A stretch of DNA of 64,000 bases from Odoribacter sp. (GCA_023663145.1 JAMPHZ010000003.1:60612-124611), one strand, 5' to 3'; shown: positions 44,101-52,464, counted from the first letter of the stretch. The notes: generated by a model from the letters alone, not told the origin. A program made the numbers and translations.

Positions 44101-44712
44101 ATGACATTTTCACAACAAGCCAACGACATTTTTGACAGCTGCGTGGCAGCCTATCATGTAAGCGACGACATTGACGCACCCGTTAACAACCCCTATACCA
44201 CCGGCTCTGTCGAGTACACCCTGTTTGAGAAGAACCTTATAGACGCTCGACAGTGGCACATGGAAGACATCATACGTGACCCTGCCATTGACCCTGCTGA
44301 AGCCCTCGTACTCAAAAGGCGTATAGATACATCGAATCAGGAACGCACCGATCTGGTAGAGGAAATAGACACCTATTTCCGTAACAAATTCCAGAACGTG
44401 ACCACACTACCCGGTGCCACAATCAATACTGAAACTCCTGCCTGGGCTATCGACCGCCTCTCAATTCTCGCACTGAAGATCTATCACATGGACCTCGAGG
44501 CACGACGCGCTGACGCCTCAGCCGACCACCGCGCCCGATGCGCGGCCAAACTCGACATACTCCTGCAACAACGCGCCGATCTCTCCGGAGCAATTGACAC
44601 ATTGCTTGACGACATCGCAGCCGGTCGTAAGTTCATGAAAGTCTACCGCCAGATGAAGATGTACAACGACGCCGATACCAATCCGGTACTTTATGGCCCT
44701 AAACAGCACTGA
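44101..44712 (+). CDS. DUF4254 protein
   Basis: The 203-residue, mostly helical, cytoplasmic protein has no signal peptide. Conserved-looking phrases are LFEKNLIDARQWHMEDIIRDP (about 41-61), LKRRIDTSNQERTDLVEEID and the closing KMYNDADTNPVLY, which match the DUF4254 family as I know it. The family often precedes a family 9 glycosyltransferase in this phylum. Here the GT9 gene starts 20 bases before this gene's end, so they are coupled. It is probably involved in lipopolysaccharide or other glycan assembly. The mechanism is unknown. Confidence 0.82.
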   Translation: MTFSQQANDIFDSCVAAYHVSDDIDAPVNNPYTTGSVEYTLFEKNLIDARQWHMEDIIRDPAIDPAEALVLKRRIDTSNQERTDLVEEIDTYFRNKFQNVTTLPGATINTETPAWAIDRLSILALKIYHMDLEARRADASADHRARCAAKLDILLQQRADLSGAIDTLLDDIAAGRKFMKVYRQMKMYNDADTNPVLYGPKQH

Positions 44713-45784
44713 GAACGGTAATGACCGCGGACTGATATCCGTATTGCTCGCGCGGTTCTCGGCCATAGGCGACGTGGCAATGACAGTCCCTGTCATATAC
44801 AGCGCCTGCCGATGCTATCCTGACGTGACTTTCACGCTGGTGACACGGCCGGCCATGGTCAATATATTTGTAAACGCGCCCGACAACCTTCAGGTAGTAG
44901 GGGTAGACCTGAAAGGCGAGTACAGCGGAGTGGGCGGAATGGCCCGGCTCATTGCCGACATGATACGCGAGCACCACATCGACGCATTCATAGACCTGCA
45001 CGACGTGCTCCGCACCCGGCTGATGGGAATCTTCGCCCGCTTACGGGGTATAAAAGTATCACGCATCAACAAAGGCCGCGGCAGTAAGCGCAAACTCACA
45101 CGCCGGAACGGCAAAGTCATGCTTCCACTCATATCCCAACGCGCACGCTACCGGGAAGCCTTTTTCAAAGCCGGCCTGCCGGTTACCGACCACTTCAACG
45201 GCCTATTCGATGGCCACGCCACAGCTGACCCTGCTCTTTTCGCACGCATCACACCATCAAAACCTTCCGGTGCGCGATGGATTGGAATAGCTCCTTTTGC
45301 CGCACATTCAGGCAAAATATATCCACCCGAAAATATGCGCCGGGTTGTAGAGACACTCGCCTCACGCGATGACACCACGATATTCCTTCTTGGCGGTGCC
45401 GGCAACGAACAGGAAACACTTGAATCATGGGCAGCCGCCATTCCACGTGCGATCTCTCTCGCAGGCAAGCGCTACGGGTTCGGTGCTGAATTGGCTCTGT
45501 TCAACCACCTTGACGCAATGGTAACAATGGACTCTGCAAACATGCACCTCGCTTCCATCGCATCAACCCCGACGGTAAGCATATGGGGGTCCACCCACCC
45601 CTACTGCGGATTCAAAGCCTGGCGACAATCAGATTCCAACATGATACAGTTGCCCATGACATGCCGCCCCTGCTCTGTCTTCGGAGACAAGCCTTGCTAT
45701 CGGGGCGACTATCTCTGCCTCAACGCCATAAAACCTGAGATGATCGTCGAACGCATCGACCACATCATTAAAAACAAATCATAA
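44693..45784 (+). CDS. Family 9 (heptosyltransferase-type) glycosyltransferase
   Basis: The 363-residue GT-B enzyme transfers a heptose or similar sugar to the lipid A core at the cytoplasmic face. It starts ISVLLARFSAIGDVAMTVPV, the usual GT9 opening with the acceptor-side Asp. The donor-binding part has GIAPFAAHSGKIYPPENM, FLLGGAGNEQET, VTMDSANMHLASI and WGSTHPYCGF. A Cys-rich CRPCSVFGDKPCYRGDYLC segment near the end is typical of this subgroup. It overlaps the DUF4254 gene by 20 bases. A terminator follows. Confidence 0.92.
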   Translation: MALNSTENGNDRGLISVLLARFSAIGDVAMTVPVIYSACRCYPDVTFTLVTRPAMVNIFVNAPDNLQVVGVDLKGEYSGVGGMARLIADMIREHHIDAFIDLHDVLRTRLMGIFARLRGIKVSRINKGRGSKRKLTRRNGKVMLPLISQRARYREAFFKAGLPVTDHFNGLFDGHATADPALFARITPSKPSGARWIGIAPFAAHSGKIYPPENMRRVVETLASRDDTTIFLLGGAGNEQETLESWAAAIPRAISLAGKRYGFGAELALFNHLDAMVTMDSANMHLASIASTPTVSIWGSTHPYCGFKAWRQSDSNMIQLPMTCRPCSVFGDKPCYRGDYLCLNAIKPEMIVERIDHIIKNKS

Positions 45785-45807
45785 CCTCCGATCATCAACT
45801 TTTGTCA

Positions 45808-45863
45808 CGGTGGCACACATGTATTTTTACGAGTAATGCATGTGTGTCACCGCAGATTTTTTT
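45808..45863 (+). terminator. Terminator of the parE-GT9 run
   Basis: Fourteen-base arms (45808-45821 and 45839-45852, one G-U pair) followed by a T run at 45857-45863. Confidence 0.85.
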
Positions 45864-45895
45864 GACAGTACAGCTCCGTATCCATAAAAAATTAC

Positions 45896-45903
45896 TAACT
45901 TTG
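45896..45903 (+). promoter_or_regulatory. -7 promoter box of the inositol-lipid operon
   Basis: TAACTTTG, 45 bases before the ATP-grasp gene. No other box is seen until 51018, so seven genes probably share this promoter. Confidence 0.75.
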
Positions 45904-45948
45904 CAGTCCGACCCATTGTCATGGGTTTAAACCAATTAAATCACCTGC

Positions 45949-46809
45949 ATGGCTGAGATTAAGATAGCGGGCATTATGCGGGCGGGTGCGTTCTCGCCCA
46001 ATCACATTGGCAATGACGCTGCAATATTCAATATTGTGGCCGAGCAGTTACGCAAGCGCGGCTGTATTGTCAATGTCTACTCCGAAGAGCAGTTTGCCAC
46101 AGGAACAATCACCGAGAATATAATCCTGAACATGTGCCGCGAACAACGTTCGCTTGACAGGCTGCAAAAGCTCGAAGACAACGGCGCTATAGTCATAAAC
46201 TCAGGCTATGGCATCGAAAACTCCATACGCGAGCGCCTTACACGCATTCTTTTGGCGGCCGGCATCCCATATCCGGAAAGTTTCATCGTTGATACCGACG
46301 AAGTGGTCAAAAGCCGGCTGCAACGCGCAGGCATAGGTGCCTGTTGGGTTAAGTTGGGAGAGGCTCACGCCCGTCATCGCGAAGACGTAGCTTATGCCCG
46401 TCATCCACAGGAGGCACAGGAAATCATTCAGGAATTCTTCCTGCGCGGCATAAAACACGCAGTTATCAACCGCCACATTGAAGGCGAGCCTGTCAAGTTC
46501 TACGGTGTGGCAGGGACACCTTTCTTCTATTGGTTCCATCCGTTCGACAATTCACAGCCACGCCACGGAGCCGCCACCCGCACTGACCAACAGACACATA
46601 CACCTTTTGATGCCGATAAATTCAAAGACATATGCACACGTGCAGCCAATGAGATAGGCATAAAGATCTACGGCGGCGACTGCATCATAACTCCCGAGGG
46701 CAACACAGTTATTGTAGACTTCGATGATTTTCCGTCATTCGCGCCTTGCCGTCAGGAAGCCGCTCCGGTAATAGCACGCATGATCATAAACGAAATAAAA
46801 AACCACTGA
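45949..46809 (+). CDS. ATP-grasp-like protein of unknown substrate, first gene of the inositol-lipid cluster
   Basis: The 286 residues look like a small ATP-grasp (RimK-like) ligase. There is an N-terminal alpha/beta domain (IKIAGIMRAGAFSPNHIGND), a middle segment with CWVKLGEAHARH as the likely first ATP lysine, and KHAVINRHIEGEPVKFYGV. The metal-binding end reads GGDCIITPEGNTVIVDFDDFPSFAPCR. It has no signal peptide. The usual reaction of the fold is joining a carboxylate to an amine, thiol or hydroxyl through an acyl-phosphate. A reaction on a lipid head group is an inference from the neighbours only. The pgpA-like gene starts six bases after its stop. Confidence 0.75.
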   Translation: MAEIKIAGIMRAGAFSPNHIGNDAAIFNIVAEQLRKRGCIVNVYSEEQFATGTITENIILNMCREQRSLDRLQKLEDNGAIVINSGYGIENSIRERLTRILLAAGIPYPESFIVDTDEVVKSRLQRAGIGACWVKLGEAHARHREDVAYARHPQEAQEIIQEFFLRGIKHAVINRHIEGEPVKFYGVAGTPFFYWFHPFDNSQPRHGAATRTDQQTHTPFDADKFKDICTRAANEIGIKIYGGDCIITPEGNTVIVDFDDFPSFAPCRQEAAPVIARMIINEIKNH

Positions 46810-46815
46810 CACCAT

Positions 46816-47340
46816 ATGGCTTCATCTCACGATTCACAACAATTTCCCCTGCTTCCCAGACTCATCGCCACAACGGCAGGTTGCGGATATTGGCCATGGG
46901 GACCCGGCACAATGGGAGCCATAGGTGGTGTGGCAGTGTGGTTACTGACACTCATTTTCATCCACAGTGCCATGACTATGTGGTGCACAATGGCTACACT
47001 GATAACAGTGTTTACATTTGCCGGTGCATGGGCCGGCTCCATATCAGAAAAATATTGGGGCCCCGATCCCTCCCGCGTGGTCATTGACGAAACTGTCGGT
47101 CAATGGTTGGCAATGTTACCATTGTCAGGTTTTGCAGCCGCGGGAGACCCATGGCACGAATGGTCAATGTGGTGCGGCGTGACACTCTCTCTTGCTGCAT
47201 TCCGGTTCTTTGACATAGTAAAACCACTTGGCGTACGCTCCATGGAGCGCTTTCCCGGCGGCTGGGGCATAATGGCCGATGATATTCTGGCCGGCATCTA
47301 TAGCGCAATGGTTGTAATAATCTATATCTTGGCATTATGA
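46816..47340 (+). CDS. PgpA-family phosphatidylglycerophosphatase-like phosphatase, probable phosphatidylinositol-phosphate phosphatase
   Basis: The 174-residue membrane protein shows the PgpA signature: TTAGCGYWPWGPGTMGAIGG near the N-terminus, then KYWGPDPSRVVIDETVGQW, where the Asp/Glu residues bind metal, and FRFFDIVKPLGVRSMERFPGG, ending MADDILAGIYSA. Classical PgpA removes phosphate from phosphatidylglycerophosphate. Beside an inositol-phosphate synthase and CDP-alcohol transferases, dephosphorylation of phosphatidylinositol phosphate is the better guess, as described for a homologue in B. thetaiotaomicron. There are about four transmembrane segments. The stop overlaps the GtrA gene by ATGA. 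Confidence 0.88.
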   Translation: MASSHDSQQFPLLPRLIATTAGCGYWPWGPGTMGAIGGVAVWLLTLIFIHSAMTMWCTMATLITVFTFAGAWAGSISEKYWGPDPSRVVIDETVGQWLAMLPLSGFAAAGDPWHEWSMWCGVTLSLAAFRFFDIVKPLGVRSMERFPGGWGIMADDILAGIYSAMVVIIYILAL

Positions 47341-47885
47341 TCTCGTCATTCCGTAAAAAAGCTATTGACAAAGTGATGAATGGCCACGGATGGTTTACAT
47401 TCCTGCGCTCATCCATATCATCACAGATCGCCTCATGGATTGACATGGGGTCTTCAATGCTCTTTTACGCTTTTGTATTCACCGCCCTTGATCCATTTTA
47501 CCGCTCGAACCTCTCAGTCGCTGTTGGCGCAGTAATCGGAGGCATCGTCAACTGCTGCATAAACTACCGGTTCACTTTCCACGCCTCAGGACAATCAGTC
47601 AAAGCCGTGGCGGTCAAGTACGCCATGGTGTGGACCGGAAGCCTGTTACTCAATATGTATGGCACTACAGGCGTAGCCTCGTTGCTATCCAGATGGGAGT
47701 GGCTCCTGTCAATCGGCTTCAAGCCCGACGGAATATTCGCCGCCGCCCGCCTCACTGCATCACTTGTAGTATCGCTTGCATGGAATTTCGTGCTGCAACG
47801 CAGTTTCGTATACCGGCCATCGGCATTCGACCCATTTGCAATCAGATTCGTAAACCTGTTTATCCCCCACCGTCCACAGAACTGA
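47337..47885 (+). CDS. GtrA-family membrane protein
   Basis: The 182-residue protein has four hydrophobic segments and the GtrA pattern: SSISSQIASWIDMGSSMLFYAFVF, then AVGAVIGGIVNCCINYRFTF and, near the C-terminus, SLVVSLAWNFVLQRSFVY. GtrA proteins are thought to help move lipid-linked groups across the inner membrane. In this cluster it could translocate an inositol lipid or a polyprenyl sugar, but that is inference. It overlaps the pgpA-like gene by four bases. The next start is 24 bases on. Confidence 0.85.
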   Translation: MISSFRKKAIDKVMNGHGWFTFLRSSISSQIASWIDMGSSMLFYAFVFTALDPFYRSNLSVAVGAVIGGIVNCCINYRFTFHASGQSVKAVAVKYAMVWTGSLLLNMYGTTGVASLLSRWEWLLSIGFKPDGIFAAARLTASLVVSLAWNFVLQRSFVYRPSAFDPFAIRFVNLFIPHRPQN

Positions 47886-47909
47886 GCAGTGGTCTATAGA
47901 AATAATACA

Positions 47910-48596
47910 ATGGAAAAGATATCAACATTCAATCGGTTCCGCAACGCACTGCAGCAGGGAATCTACTGCATCATAAATCCATTCGTGCGTTTTTTGATAA
48001 AGATAGGAGTCACTCCCAATATCGTGACCACCATCGGCCTCCTCGGCAACATTGCAGCCGCAATCCTCTTCGCAATCGCCGGTTACACAGCCACACCTGC
48101 CGATGCCAAGTATGGACTGGTGACCTGGGGGGGGGCAGTGATCATAATATTCTCCCTTTTTGACATGCTTGATGGCCAGGTAGCACGTATCGGAGGCATG
48201 ACCTCAACGTTCGGAGCTTTATACGATTCGGTACTTGACCGCTATTGTGAACTACTCACTTTGGGCGGCATAGCATATTGGATGTTCAGCACCGGCTTCC
48301 GCATCGGCGCCCTCATTACATTCCTTGCACTTATAGGGTCAGTGATGGTCAGCTATGTGCGGGCCCGCGCCGAAGGTCTCGGAATAGAATGCAAGGTAGG
48401 CTTCATGCAACGCCCTGAAAGAGTGGTGGTAACAAGCATAGGCGCAATCGCCGCAGGCATAACGGGGCTTTGCGATGTACCCGGAGATTTCTCAGCTACT
48501 TACATTCTTGTGGCAGCAATGGGCATAATAGCAGTCTTGGCCAATATCACCGCATTCGTTAGGGTAGGTCACTGCCGCACAGTTCTCAAACGATAA
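47910..48596 (+). CDS. CDP-alcohol phosphatidyltransferase, candidate phosphatidylinositol-phosphate synthase
   Basis: The 228-residue integral membrane enzyme has six helices and a complete CDP-alcohol motif: D85, D88-G89, A92-R93, G102, D106 and D110 in the D-x2-DG-x2-AR-x8-G-x3-D-x3-D spacing. It condenses CDP-diacylglycerol with an alcohol. With inositol-phosphate synthase in the same cluster, inositol 3-phosphate is the likely acceptor. A run of nine G residues (48127-48135) encodes W73-G74-G75 and could slip. I used the ATG at 47910; an upstream GTG at 47889 is in frame but less likely. Confidence 0.88.
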   Translation: MEKISTFNRFRNALQQGIYCIINPFVRFLIKIGVTPNIVTTIGLLGNIAAAILFAIAGYTATPADAKYGLVTWGGAVIIIFSLFDMLDGQVARIGGMTSTFGALYDSVLDRYCELLTLGGIAYWMFSTGFRIGALITFLALIGSVMVSYVRARAEGLGIECKVGFMQRPERVVVTSIGAIAAGITGLCDVPGDFSATYILVAAMGIIAVLANITAFVRVGHCRTVLKR

Positions 48597-48619
48597 TATA
48601 GATAGACAATTAGCCAACA

Positions 48620-49576
48620 ATGATGAGCCACCAGGATATACACAGCCAACTCCCTCCACACCGCCATGCCCTGTTGTTAATCGCGTGCCTGGCCGTGTGG
48701 CTCATCGTCACAGGCTTGTTCATTGGATTCCGGCCCGAGCATTCAGTACTCGCCGTTGCAATCTTTATCCTTTTCATGGCCAACGCCTCCACCCGCCGCA
48801 TCATTGTGGCGCTCGCTCCGTTTTTTATCTTCGGAATCAGCTATGACTGGATGAACCTCCTGCCCAACTACAAGGTTAATCCGGTAGACATACAGGATTT
48901 ATATCTTACCGAAAAGTCCCTATTCGGCATCGCCGTATCAGAGACCCTCACGCTCACACCCAACGAATTCTTCGCCCTGCACAACGCTCCATGGATGGAC
49001 ATTTTGGCAGGCTTTTTCTACCTTTGTTGGGTGCCGGTCCCAATCGCTTTCGGACTATGGCTGTACTATAAAGGACAGAAACGCGCCTACCTGCATTTCG
49101 CGTTGGTATTTCTTCTCGTCAACCTTATCGGCTTTGCCGGATATTACCTGCACCCGGCAGCCCCGCCATGGTATGTAGCTTCTCATGGCTTTGATTTCAT
49201 CGAAGGCACCGCCGGTGAAGTAGCCGGCCTCGGACGATTCGATGACCTCACCTCGCTTGGTATTTTCAGCGGACTTTACGCCCGTAACGCCAATGTATTC
49301 GCCGCCATGCCTTCCCTTCATTCAGCCTACATGCTCGTAGCATTCATATACAGCCTTCGCGCACATTGTCCTACATGGATGCGCATCGCATGGGCCGCGA
49401 TATGCATAGGCATATGGTTCACCGCCGTATACACCTCCCATCATTACATACTTGACGTAATGGGCGGAATAGCCGTCACAATCATCGGATATCTGTTTTT
49501 TGAACATTGCCTCATGCGAATACCGGTATTCGCACGGTTCATTGACCGTTACACGTCATACATCTCACGCTCCTGA
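48620..49576 (+). CDS. PAP2-superfamily membrane enzyme, Aur1-like inositol phosphorylceramide synthase candidate
   Basis: The 318 residues carry about six to eight membrane segments and the two hallmark motifs of the phosphatidic acid phosphatase 2 fold: PSLHSAYM at 231-238 and YTSHHYILDVMGG at 271-283, with His275 and Asp279. An aromatic LHPAAPPWYVASHG segment precedes them, as in fungal Aur1-type synthases, which move phosphoinositol from phosphatidylinositol to ceramide. Bacteroidales make ceramides, and the surrounding genes supply phosphatidylinositol, so the same reaction is proposed. A plain lipid phosphatase is the alternative. ATG codons at 48620 and 48623 are both possible. Confidence 0.82.
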   Translation: MMSHQDIHSQLPPHRHALLLIACLAVWLIVTGLFIGFRPEHSVLAVAIFILFMANASTRRIIVALAPFFIFGISYDWMNLLPNYKVNPVDIQDLYLTEKSLFGIAVSETLTLTPNEFFALHNAPWMDILAGFFYLCWVPVPIAFGLWLYYKGQKRAYLHFALVFLLVNLIGFAGYYLHPAAPPWYVASHGFDFIEGTAGEVAGLGRFDDLTSLGIFSGLYARNANVFAAMPSLHSAYMLVAFIYSLRAHCPTWMRIAWAAICIGIWFTAVYTSHHYILDVMGGIAVTIIGYLFFEHCLMRIPVFARFIDRYTSYISRS

Positions 49577-49579
49577 ATT

Positions 49580-50557
49580 ATGTTTGTAGACCTTAAACGC
49601 CAATATAAGCAATCATTGAAATCCTCCGACACAGAGGAAAACATTGACCTCGTATTCTACCGCCCGCTCGGCTTCGCATGGGCATACCTTTTCAGACGCC
49701 TGGGAGTCACACCCAATGCAGTAACCATAGCTTCCATATTCTTAGGTGTTGGCGCCGGCATATGCTTCTATCCCAACACTTTATGGATTAATGCAATCGG
49801 AATACTCCTGCTCATATGGGCCAATACCTTCGACAGCTGTGACGGACAGCTCGCCCGCCTTACCGGCAATTACTCACCGCTGGGGCGCATGCTTGACGGC
49901 CTTAGCGGCGACCTGTGGTTCGCAGCAATATATATAGCTATCTGCCTGCATGAGAATGAATTCTCCACATTCTTCGGCGAACACCGATGGGTTATATGGA
50001 CACTTGCAGTATTAGCAGGCATCTGCCACGGCAAACAGGCAGCCATGGCTGATTACTACAGGCAATTTCACCTCTATCACGTCAAAGGCCGCGAGGGGTC
50101 GGAACTCGACCGGTCAGATGATCTCAAAACCCGTTACACCACACTCAAGTGGAGCGAAAACTTCTGGCCTAAGATTTTCTTGTTTTTTTACATAAAATAC
50201 ACAGAAAACCAGGAAATCATGACCCCTGCCATGCAACGTTTGCGCCGGATTACAGCAGCCACCTACCCCGGTGGAATTCTTCCGGAAAAATTGCGTAATG
50301 AATTTCGCGCTGCCTCAAAGCCCCTGATGAAATACACCAATATACTGACCTTCAATTGGCGCGCAATCACACTCTTTGCAACAGTCCTGCTACGCCAGCC
50401 GTGGCTCTACTTCATATTCGAGATAACAATTCTTAATATAATCCTCATCTATATGATGCGCCGCCATGAAGCCATATGCCGGCGATTCTATGAGGAAATC
50501 AGCTCCGGGCAGTTCCCAGCCTCGGATGATAAATTAACGCCTTCACTCGGGCTATAG
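49580..50557 (+). CDS. Second CDP-alcohol phosphatidyltransferase with a non-canonical last aspartate spacing
   Basis: The 325-residue membrane protein has the family motif D85, D88-G89, A92-R93, G102 and D106, but the final Asp is at 111 rather than 110 (DGLSGD, D-x4-D). That Asp is the expected general base/metal ligand in studied members. The protein is longer than the first transferase, with a hydrophilic stretch of about 80 residues (about 160-245: GREGSELDRSDDL and following) between membrane segments. The acceptor alcohol is unknown. It starts three bases after the PAP2 gene. It is probably in the same lipid pathway or a branch of it. Confidence 0.85.
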   Translation: MFVDLKRQYKQSLKSSDTEENIDLVFYRPLGFAWAYLFRRLGVTPNAVTIASIFLGVGAGICFYPNTLWINAIGILLLIWANTFDSCDGQLARLTGNYSPLGRMLDGLSGDLWFAAIYIAICLHENEFSTFFGEHRWVIWTLAVLAGICHGKQAAMADYYRQFHLYHVKGREGSELDRSDDLKTRYTTLKWSENFWPKIFLFFYIKYTENQEIMTPAMQRLRRITAATYPGGILPEKLRNEFRAASKPLMKYTNILTFNWRAITLFATVLLRQPWLYFIFEITILNIILIYMMRRHEAICRRFYEEISSGQFPASDDKLTPSLGL

Positions 50558-50581
50558 CACATAACACCTTAAAAAACAACT

Positions 50582-50803
50582 ATGAACGACAAATCTTTTA
50601 CCACTGAGAAATTTCCTGCGAACTCCTGGGTCAACATACGCATAGGACAACGCCGCTACATGGGTCGCGCCATATGTAACGAACGTGCCCACATCGTATC
50701 CACTGTAGATGACTCCGGCAAGAGCGTTACATTCAGTTGGCCATATATCTGCGCCAACGCTGAAGAGGTACATGTTCTTGACATGGCGCAACTGATCCCA
50801 TAA
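50582..50803 (+). CDS. Small protein of 73 residues at the end of the inositol-lipid operon
   Basis: I do not recognise it. The product has no signal peptide or membrane segment and is predicted mainly beta, with WVNIRIGQRRYMGRAICN, HIVSTVDDSG and KSVTFSWPYICANAEEV, a pattern like a small barrel or beta-sheet domain. It begins 24 bases after the second CDP-alcohol transferase, has similar codon use, and is followed by an AT-rich gap. It may be a regulatory or docking subunit for the lipid enzymes. It could also be non-functional. Confidence 0.6.
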   Translation: MNDKSFTTEKFPANSWVNIRIGQRRYMGRAICNERAHIVSTVDDSGKSVTFSWPYICANAEEVHVLDMAQLIP

Positions 50804-51102
50804 ACTTTTTTGAACGAAAATTACGAAAATTTATTGGCTATTAAGTCGAAAATTTTGGCTTAAAACACAACATCGTAATTCACACATATTAACAATAAAA
50901 ACAACAGCTAAAGCTTGAATTAACATATATTCAGCAAAACAAGCCATAATATGCAAAATTTAACATCTATTTACATTGTTTAAACTAAATTATTTTTTGC
51001 AATTCAAAAATTATCTCTAACTTTGACCGCTGAATCTCCGCGCATCAACCCAGCGGAAGCAGAAATTGTACATAACAAACCTCAACAATACTTAATTTGA
51101 CC
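50804..51102 (+). promoter_or_regulatory. AT-rich promoter region of the inositol-phosphate synthase gene, with -33 and -7 boxes
   Basis: This 299-base gap has no gene. A TTTG element at 50996-50999 and TAACTTTG at 51018-51025 are separated by 18 bases, the best-spaced -33/-7 pair in the window along with that of tRNA-Leu. The leader is about 70 bases. The long AT-rich part upstream may enhance expression. It gives the synthase its own control apart from the preceding operon. Confidence 0.75.
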
Positions 51103-52410
51103 ATGACTCAAAGCAAAGTAAAGCCCGCCGAAGGTAAACTCGGCGTTTTGGTAGTGGGCAACGGCGCCGTCGCCACTACCTTTATGACCGGCGTGCTGAT
51201 GGCCCGCAAAGGCCTCGCAAAGCCCATTGGCTCAATGACCCAGTATGACAAGATACGTGTGGGTAAAGGTGCTGACAAAAAATACCTCAAATATGAAGAT
51301 ATCGTTCCCATTGCCAAACTTGATGACATTGTCTTCGGCACCTGGGACGTTTATCCCGCCAACGCCTACGAAGCAGCAATCAACGCTGAAGTTCTCAAGG
51401 AGAAAGACATCGAACCTGTAAAAGAGGAACTTGAGGCAATAAAGCCCATGAAAGCCGCTTTCGACCACAACTATGCCAAACGTCTCGAAGGTGAGAACTA
51501 CCTCAAAGGCATGACCCGTTGGGAAATGGCCGAGCAGCTCCGTAAAGACATCCGTGACTTCAAAAAAGAGCACAACCTTGACCGAGTTGTTGTGCTGTGG
51601 GCCGCATCTACCGAAGTATACGTACCCGTTGACGAAAAAGTACACGGCACTCTCGAAGCCCTCGAGGCAGCAATGAAAGCCGACGATAAAGAGCACATCG
51701 CACCCTCAATGTGCTATGCATACGCCGCCCTGCAGGAAGGCGCACCCTTCATCATGGGCGCCCCAAACACCACTGTTGACATCCCCGCAATGTGGGAACT
51801 CAGCGAAAAGACCGGCATGCCTATCGCAGGCAAAGACTTCAAGACCGGCCAGACACTTGTGAAATCAGGCTTCGCTCCCATCATCGGAACCCGTTGTCTC
51901 GGCCTTAGCGGTTGGTTCTCAACCAACATCCTTGGCAACCGCGACGGTCTCGTACTTGACGAACCCGCCAACTTCCGCACAAAGGAAGTGTCGAAACTCT
52001 CGACACTCGAATCAATTCTCGTGCCCGAAGAACAGCCCGATCTCTATACCGACTACTTCCACAAAGTGCGCATCAACTACTATCCCCCGCGCAACGACAA
52101 CAAGGAAGGTTGGGACAACATTGACATCTTCGGCTGGATGGGCTATCCCATGCAGATCAAGATCAACTTCCTGTGCCGCGACTCCATCCTCGCAGCTCCC
52201 CTCTGCCTTGACCTCGTTCTACTGAGCGACCTCGCAGCTCGCGCAGGCCGTCACGGCATCCAACGCTTCCTGAGCTTCTTCCTAAAGAGCCCGATGCACG
52301 ACTATACCAAAGGTGAGGTTCCTGTAAACCACCTCTTCCAGCAGTATGTCATGCTCAAAAACGCTATCCGCGAAATGGGTGGCTACGAAGCTGACGAAGC
52401 TATCGACTAA
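51103..52410 (+). CDS. myo-Inositol-1(3)-phosphate synthase
   Basis: Converts glucose 6-phosphate to inositol 3-phosphate with bound NAD. The 435 residues fit the bacterial and archaeal MIPS length. Seen are the nucleotide-binding LGVLVVGNGAVATTFMTGVL, the WDVYPANAYEAA segment, MGAPNTTVDIPAMWEL, AGKDFKTGQTLVKSGFAP and GLSGWFSTNILGNRDG, where the conserved Lys residues bind substrate. The enzyme is cytoplasmic. It completes the inositol-lipid cluster by supplying the head group. I used the ATG at 51103; a TTG two codons upstream is not needed. Codon use suggests strong expression. Confidence 0.95.
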   Translation: MTQSKVKPAEGKLGVLVVGNGAVATTFMTGVLMARKGLAKPIGSMTQYDKIRVGKGADKKYLKYEDIVPIAKLDDIVFGTWDVYPANAYEAAINAEVLKEKDIEPVKEELEAIKPMKAAFDHNYAKRLEGENYLKGMTRWEMAEQLRKDIRDFKKEHNLDRVVVLWAASTEVYVPVDEKVHGTLEALEAAMKADDKEHIAPSMCYAYAALQEGAPFIMGAPNTTVDIPAMWELSEKTGMPIAGKDFKTGQTLVKSGFAPIIGTRCLGLSGWFSTNILGNRDGLVLDEPANFRTKEVSKLSTLESILVPEEQPDLYTDYFHKVRINYYPPRNDNKEGWDNIDIFGWMGYPMQIKINFLCRDSILAAPLCLDLVLLSDLAARAGRHGIQRFLSFFLKSPMHDYTKGEVPVNHLFQQYVMLKNAIREMGGYEADEAID

Positions 52411-52464
52411 CGCCCTCCCGCTTAGCCAAAATTCCCGGGTCACATCCCGGAATCTATGAACAAC

